Origin: Bacillota bacterium
GTDB taxonomy: Bacteria; Bacillota; Sulfobacillia; Sulfobacillales; Sulfobacillaceae
Assembly (NCBI GenBank): GCA_021846365.1
Contig: JAJZXC010000004.1
Span: 1-34,256, forward strand
Length of the DNA stretch: 34,256 bases
Direction: 5' to 3'
Under the pieces are notes generated by a model. That model worked only from the letters and a program-made list of their open reading frames with translations, was not told where the DNA came from and made no database searches. Made by a program: the position numbers and the translations under genes. Shown in pieces: positions 30,607 to 34,256 of the stretch (position 1 is the stretch's first letter; every line of letters begins with the position of its first letter).

Positions 30607-31440
30607 TCAGTGGTTGGTTCCGGCATAGGCACCCCCGTAGGTGCCCAGGGTGACGCCGCGGATACTAGTGCGTTTTGAGAGCACAACGATGCGCACCGTG
30701 CGGTTTTCCGCCATTCCCCGGACCGTGGCGTTCGACGCCAGGGGATACCATTTCCCGAAGCCTTCCATGATCATCCGGTTGGGATCGATACCCGCCCCCA
30801 TCCAGTAGTCGGCCACCCGAGCCGACCGCATCACCGACAAGTCCCAGTTGGAATGAAACTGCGGGGTGTGAATGGGCAGGCTGTCGGCATAGCCTTGCAC
30901 CACCAGCGCATTCGGCACCGTTTGCAAAACGGACGCCAAATCGGTCAAAATCCCCTGCGCCACCGGCGACAGATGCACACTGGCGGAGGCAAACAAGACG
31001 CCATTCAAGAAGAAGATGTTGATGCCATATGTCACCCGGGTCAACTTGACCGAAGACTGCAAATGGTGCTTGACCACCACAGCCTCGAGCTCTTGATACA
31101 GTTTGTCGGGATTGCTCTGACCCGAGCTTTTCGGTTTGAGCGGGGTCGGCGCGTTGTGATCCTTGGGCATCTGATATGGATACGGTGCGTGCTTGGGGTG
31201 AATCACGCGATGCACCATCACCTTCTTTCCTGAAAAGGCCTGGCGGATAGCTTCAACCAGCGCCTGATAACGTTGAATCTTGACCGAGGACATCGCAAAC
31301 AAAATGATGAAGAAAACCAACAGCAACGTGATCATGTCCGCATAGGTGAGCAGCCAGCGCATGCCGCCGGCCGATTCCAGCTTAATCGCCTCGTCGTGCT
31401 CTTCGTTCAGGCGTTGTTCGCGCCTTGCCCGCGGATTCAT
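30607..31440 (-). CDS. motB: Flagellar stator protein MotB
   Basis: A 277-residue MotB. The single membrane helix includes LLTYADMITLLLVFFIILFAMSSV, with the ion-carrying Asp at residue 35. A plug/linker region and an OmpA-like peptidoglycan-binding domain follow (ILTDLASVLQTVPNALVVQGYADSLPI, then NWDLSVMRSARVADY, then GFGKWYPLASNATVRGMAENRTVRIVV). Its ATG overlaps the motA stop (ATGA). From sequence alone I cannot say whether the motor uses protons or sodium; an acidophile would be expected to use protons. Confidence 0.95.
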   Translation of the reverse strand: MNPRARREQRLNEEHDEAIKLESAGGMRWLLTYADMITLLLVFFIILFAMSSVKIQRYQALVEAIRQAFSGKKVMVHRVIHPKHAPYPYQMPKDHNAPTPLKPKSSGQSNPDKLYQELEAVVVKHHLQSSVKLTRVTYGINIFFLNGVLFASASVHLSPVAQGILTDLASVLQTVPNALVVQGYADSLPIHTPQFHSNWDLSVMRSARVADYWMGAGIDPNRMIMEGFGKWYPLASNATVRGMAENRTVRIVVLSKRTSIRGVTLGTYGGAYAGTNH

Positions 31441-32264
31441 GAACCCGCCTCCTCAGCCTCGGAGCCGGCCGGCGCTGGCTCCGACCGGCCCTTGCGCTCC
31501 CTGGCCGCCTCCGGCCGCCCCGCCAGCAGCATGCTCAGTTGCCGATCCAGTTTCACCGACGTATCCCCGCGCGCGATGCTGACCACGGCGGCTTCCTGCA
31601 CTTCCCGCACCAGTTGCCGTTCCTCGGCAATTTTCTTCAAGCGCATCCCTACCGGCAGCCAAAACGCGTTCGCCGTCAGCACCCCCCACAACGTCGCGGT
31701 AAAGGCCACCGCAATCGACGGTGCCAGGGCAGCTACGTCGGTCATGTTCGACAGCACGGCGATCAGGCCGACCACGGTGCCGATGATGCCGAAGGTGGGT
31801 GCAAAGCCGCCCGCGGTTTCAAAAAACGCCCCCGCCGCTGCCTCCTGTTTGTAAAGCGCCCTACGCTCGTGCTGCATCTGCTCGACGATTTCTTCCGGGT
31901 CCATTCCATCCACCACATACAGCAGTCCGTGGGCCAAGTAGGGGTCATCGAGCTCGTGCGCCCTGGTCTCCAGGGACAAGACGCCGGATACCCGCGCCTG
32001 TCTAGCCATGTCCACCAGGTCGCCCTTGGTACGCGCCAGTTCCGGAATCTCGGGATTAATCGCCAGTCTTAGCCCCTGAATCAAGACGCGCAGGTCTTCA
32101 AAGCTGGTGGCGGCCACGGTCGCCCCGATCGTACCCCCGAAAATGATCACGAAGGCAGGAACATTGATCAGCTGGCTAATCGACCCGTGGTCGATTACGT
32201 GGGAAACGACCACCGCAGCGAACGCCAACACCACGCCTAGGACCGTAGAAAGTCGATTTATCAT
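31437..32264 (-). CDS. motA: Flagellar stator protein MotA
   Basis: A 275-residue MotA with four membrane helices (about 5-22, 33-53, 152-172, 183-205). Typical are AFVIIFGGTIGATVAATSFEDL and GGFAPTFGIIGTVVGLIAVL with the conserved Pro156, which MotB Asp works against. The cytoplasmic loop carries the charged residues facing FliG. The C-terminal 25 residues are an unusual Arg/Glu/Pro/Ala tail. ATG 32264 (MINRLS) fits homologues; an upstream GTG at 32297 adds 11 basic residues and is less likely. Confidence 0.95.
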   Translation of the reverse strand: MINRLSTVLGVVLAFAAVVVSHVIDHGSISQLINVPAFVIIFGGTIGATVAATSFEDLRVLIQGLRLAINPEIPELARTKGDLVDMARQARVSGVLSLETRAHELDDPYLAHGLLYVVDGMDPEEIVEQMQHERRALYKQEAAAGAFFETAGGFAPTFGIIGTVVGLIAVLSNMTDVAALAPSIAVAFTATLWGVLTANAFWLPVGMRLKKIAEERQLVREVQEAAVVSIARGDTSVKLDRQLSMLLAGRPEAARERKGRSEPAPAGSEAEEAGS

Positions 32265-32319
32265 GGCTGTTTTCCGGGTTTCCCCTTTCTTCGGCACCCT
32301 TGCTCGGGTGATGGTGGGG

Positions 32320-33096
32320 CTAGAGTCCCTTGGCCATCTGGGCGGTCATGGCCGCTAGCGACGACGCTTGCTGCATCGCCTTGGCCGACATCGTGAACTG
32401 CACCTGTTCGGTAATGAGTGCCCCCATGGCATGGGTCAAGGACACATTGGATCCTTCCAAATATCCCGGCTCTACGTCGGATCCCAGCGCCGGCACGTAG
32501 GTGGCGCGGCCAGCAGCGGGGGTCGGCGTCAGCAGACTGTTCCCCAGATTTTGCAGTCCGCCGGGATTGGTGAAGCGAGCAAGGGCTAACTTGGCCGCCA
32601 GTTTGCCTTGAGCCGTATACACCGAGCCATTTTGAACGGTGATCGGTCCCTTGACCACAATCGGCTTCATATTCAAACCCAGGACGGGGTTACCTTGGGC
32701 GGTAACCAGCATGCCCTGCGATGATTGATGAAACGCCCCGTTTCGCGTGTAGGCGATGCCGTGAGCGGTCCCGATTGGGAAGTAGACGCCGGGCACGGTC
32801 AAGGCAAAATCGGTAGCCACACCGGTCGGCTTGAGGGGCCCCACTGCCATGTTGGCTAGTGAAGGTCCTTCGACGGTTCCCGCCGCAATCGCCTCCGGCA
32901 GCACGCGCACCGCCCCCGCACCCGCCCACAGTCCAACCGGCCGTGCCACCGCCGCCGCCGTAAACCGCGACGGCAACTGGGCTTGAAAGCCTGGGGTGGC
33001 CATATTGGCCAAATTGTTGGCGGTTACTTGCAGAGAAAGCCGCGCGCTGTCGAGTCCGGTTTGCGCCACGCTGACGCCGAATCCGTAGTCTGGCAT
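32320..33096 (-). CDS. FlgF/FlgG-family rod protein, first gene of the operon
   Basis: A 258-residue axial protein. It starts MPDYGFGVSVAQTGLDSARLSLQVTANNLANMATPGFQAQ (rod motif N-N-L-A-N-x-x-T-P-G-F). The middle has GIAYTRNGAFHQSSQGMLVTAQGNPVLG. The end, GYLEGSNVSLTHAMGALITEQVQFTMSAKAMQ, matches the L-E-x-S-N-V-x-x-x-x-x-M-x-x-x-I-x-x-x-R signature. Length fits FlgG (about 260), but FlgF is not excluded. ATG 33096 follows GAAGGGAG. It leads the long minus-strand run, ahead of motA. Confidence 0.86.
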   Translation of the reverse strand: MPDYGFGVSVAQTGLDSARLSLQVTANNLANMATPGFQAQLPSRFTAAAVARPVGLWAGAGAVRVLPEAIAAGTVEGPSLANMAVGPLKPTGVATDFALTVPGVYFPIGTAHGIAYTRNGAFHQSSQGMLVTAQGNPVLGLNMKPIVVKGPITVQNGSVYTAQGKLAAKLALARFTNPGGLQNLGNSLLTPTPAAGRATYVPALGSDVEPGYLEGSNVSLTHAMGALITEQVQFTMSAKAMQQASSLAAMTAQMAKGL

Positions 33097-33170
33097 TGAC
33101 TTTTTTCTCCCTTCAACGATCCATTCTGCAAAACCTCGACGCCAATCGACACGGATAAAGGGTTAATCGA

Positions 33171-33176
33171 ATTATA
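33171..33176 (-). promoter_or_regulatory. Candidate -10 box for the flagellar operon
   Basis: A perfect TATAAT on the minus strand lies about 75 bases before the first flagellar gene. No good -35 is found 16-18 bases upstream (best ATGGTC). If real, it would be a weak or activator-dependent housekeeping promoter in the divergent gap. Confidence 0.35.
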
Positions 33177-33303
33177 AGGGGGTCTACATCGCGGACCATA
33201 ATTTTAAGGCCTATTTGTCTCAAAAAAAGATTCCCAACGGCGACCGCCGGGGAGCGATTGGGCCGGCTATGTACGATATATCCAACATCACCCCTGAAAC
33301 TGG

Positions 33304-33318
33304 GACTCTTTTTGAGTC
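33304..33318. promoter_or_regulatory. Small inverted repeat in the divergent intergenic region
   Basis: GACTC-TTTTT-GAGTC lies in the 269-base gap between the flagellar operon and the LAGLIDADG-like gene. It may be an operator or leader hairpin for the plus-strand gene. The gap otherwise shows a strong GGAAGGAG ribosome site at 33351-33358 and no confident plus-strand promoter. Confidence 0.3.
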
Positions 33319-33365
33319 TTGACCGGATTTGGCCATGTCCACAAGCAGCTGGGAAGGAGTCCCTC

Positions 33366-34073
33366 ATGAAACTTGCCGAACTCGACCTGCCACCGGCACA
33401 CCCTCCCCTCGCCCTTTCTCCGCCGGATACCGAATCCGAGTCTCAGTTCTGGCCCGGCGAGCAAGGGAGCTATCTCTTGGGTGTGCTGTGGGGGGCGATC
33501 GGGTGTGCTGGCGATGGCACCTACTGGCTTCGCCACCAGGACCGCTGGTACGTTGATTTTGTGCGGGACTCTCTGCTGATCTCGCAACAGGCCCGCCTGG
33601 TCCGTATGGATTCGCGCCCACAATGGCGCCTTAGGATTACCAAGTCGGGAGACGTGGCCCGGCTCAACCGCCTGTTCGCCACCTATGGCTGGAGCCCGCG
33701 TCGCTCTGAGGTGCGTTGGTATCCCAACGGACATCTGCACGATCGCGCGTTCATTCGCGCCTGGGTCGAGTTGCACGGATCGGCCGACGTCGCCGTTTCC
33801 CACGGCCGCAAGACTCCGCGGCTGAGGATTTATGGCAACGTCGCCTTGGTGGAGACCATCAACCACACCCTCTCGCGAAACACGGGACTGCCCTTGCGCC
33901 GGGTCCAACGCACCGGCAATGAAACCACCAAGGCCCTGTATTATCTGGGCAAAACGATGTTTCGCGTGCTCGATGGCCTGTATCAACACGCCACGGTGAG
34001 CAATCCACAGGCCCGGACGCGTCTGCAAACCCCCATCCTAGGCTATAATATCGGCGGTTACCCGCTTTCCTAG
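33366..34073 (+). CDS. Stand-alone LAGLIDADG-fold protein, probably catalytically dead
   Basis: A 235-residue protein with two LAGLIDADG-like repeats. The first is at 35-70: YLLGVLWGAIGCAG followed by the usual WYVDFVRDSLL helix. The second is at 129-170: FIRAWVELHGSADV, then PRLRIYGNVALVETINHTL. In active homing endonucleases each motif ends in a metal-binding Asp; here those positions read Ala44 and His137. The protein is not inside an intron or intein. This resembles WhiA-type domestication, in which the fold became a regulator, but no WhiA HTH is seen. ATG 33366 is seven bases after GGAAGGAG. Divergent from the flagellar operon; role unknown. Confidence 0.65.
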   Translation: MKLAELDLPPAHPPLALSPPDTESESQFWPGEQGSYLLGVLWGAIGCAGDGTYWLRHQDRWYVDFVRDSLLISQQARLVRMDSRPQWRLRITKSGDVARLNRLFATYGWSPRRSEVRWYPNGHLHDRAFIRAWVELHGSADVAVSHGRKTPRLRIYGNVALVETINHTLSRNTGLPLRRVQRTGNETTKALYYLGKTMFRVLDGLYQHATVSNPQARTRLQTPILGYNIGGYPLS

Positions 34074-34081
34074 CCAATGGT

Positions 34082-34124
34082 CCGTGTAGGTTGGTTAAAC
34101 CCGGTATCTGCTCAGCCAACACGG
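34082..34124 (+). terminator. Imperfect hairpin after the LAGLIDADG-like gene
   Basis: CCGTGT and TTGG (34082-34094, split by a 3-base bulge) pair with CCAACACGG (34116-34124). There is no T-run directly after it, so it is a weak terminator candidate only. Confidence 0.3.
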
Positions 34125-34166
34125 TCGCACCTCGATCGATGAACCATGGGGTTTTAACAGTTTGCC

Positions 34167-34195
34167 TTGACATTATCTATAGTTACTCGTAATAT
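34167..34195 (+). promoter_or_regulatory. Consensus sigma-A promoter
   Basis: TTGACA at 34167-34172, a 17-base spacer, and TAATAT at 34190-34195. The predicted start of transcription, seven bases on, falls at 34202, the A of the next gene's ATG. Confidence 0.75.
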
Positions 34196-34201
34196 ATTAA
34201 T

Positions 34202-34256
34202 ATGAGCAAGATGGCAACTGTAGCTGAAACGGCAAAATTCCTGGGTGTATCGAAGT
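34202..34256 (+). CDS. Helix-turn-helix protein, 5' end only
   Basis: The window ends 18 codons into this gene. MSKMATVAETAKFLGVSK is the start of a MerR/excisionase-type (HTH_17-like) winged helix: V-x-E-x-A-x-x-L-G-V-S is the usual first two helices. No ribosome site precedes the ATG. With the promoter placed directly in front, the transcript appears to be leaderless. It could be an excisionase, a transcription regulator or a toxin-antitoxin component. Confidence 0.6.
   Translation, partial: MSKMATVAETAKFLGVSK

Overview
The window is almost entirely one flagellar and motility locus from a GC-rich, Gram-positive (monoderm) Firmicute. There are flagellin, rod, hook, cap, export, switch and stator genes, but no genes for the L/P rings (FlgH, FlgI) or their chaperone FlgA. 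FlbD, short FlgF/FlgG-type rod paralogs and an upstream motAB also fit Firmicutes. Protein sequences and base composition look most like Sulfobacillus or a relative. That name is an inference from memory of the family, not a search result.

Layout. Positions 1-1376 hold no intact gene: nested inverted repeats, a minus-strand intrinsic terminator and a likely remnant of an IS200/IS605-type tnpB with its right-end hairpin. Positions 1377-1605 (minus) are a frame-shifted relic of a CheY-like receiver. From 33096 down to 1885, every gene is on the minus strand. In transcription order they are: FlgG-like rod gene, motA, motB, FlgF-like rod gene, lytic transglycosylase, flgE, flgB, fliE, fliG, fliH, fliI, fliJ, fliK, flgD, flbD, fliM, fliN, fliO, fliP, fliQ, fliR, flhB, flhA, sigma-28, flgC, fliF, flgM-like, flgN, flgK, flgL, flagellin, fliS, fliD, a TPR glycosyltransferase, a GNAT acetyltransferase, a PilZ protein and a second FliN/SpoA protein. 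Divergent from this, at 33366-34073 (plus), is a LAGLIDADG-fold protein whose catalytic acids look lost. A helix-turn-helix gene with an apparently leaderless promoter starts at 34202 and runs off the window.

How it works together. The first block builds stator, rod, hook, switch and export machinery and ends in its own sigma-28 gene. The late block (flgM-like to fliD) holds filament, junction, cap and their chaperones. A perfect sigma-D-type -10 octamer sits exactly at the fliF/flgM boundary, where a class III promoter is expected. Many neighbours overlap by ATGA or GTGA, suggesting translational coupling. The tail (glycosyltransferase, acetyltransferase, PilZ, SpoA) is the accessory part. 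It plausibly decorates flagellin and links c-di-GMP to the rotor.

Most unusual points: flgC-fliF lie apart from flgB-fliE-fliG; flgE is ahead of flgB rather than behind flgD; no fliL, flhF, flhG, fliW or csrA is seen; a PilZ gene is coupled to a second SpoA gene; the CheY relic; two similar hairpins around fliS/fliD; and the orphan inactive LAGLIDADG protein divergent from the operon.
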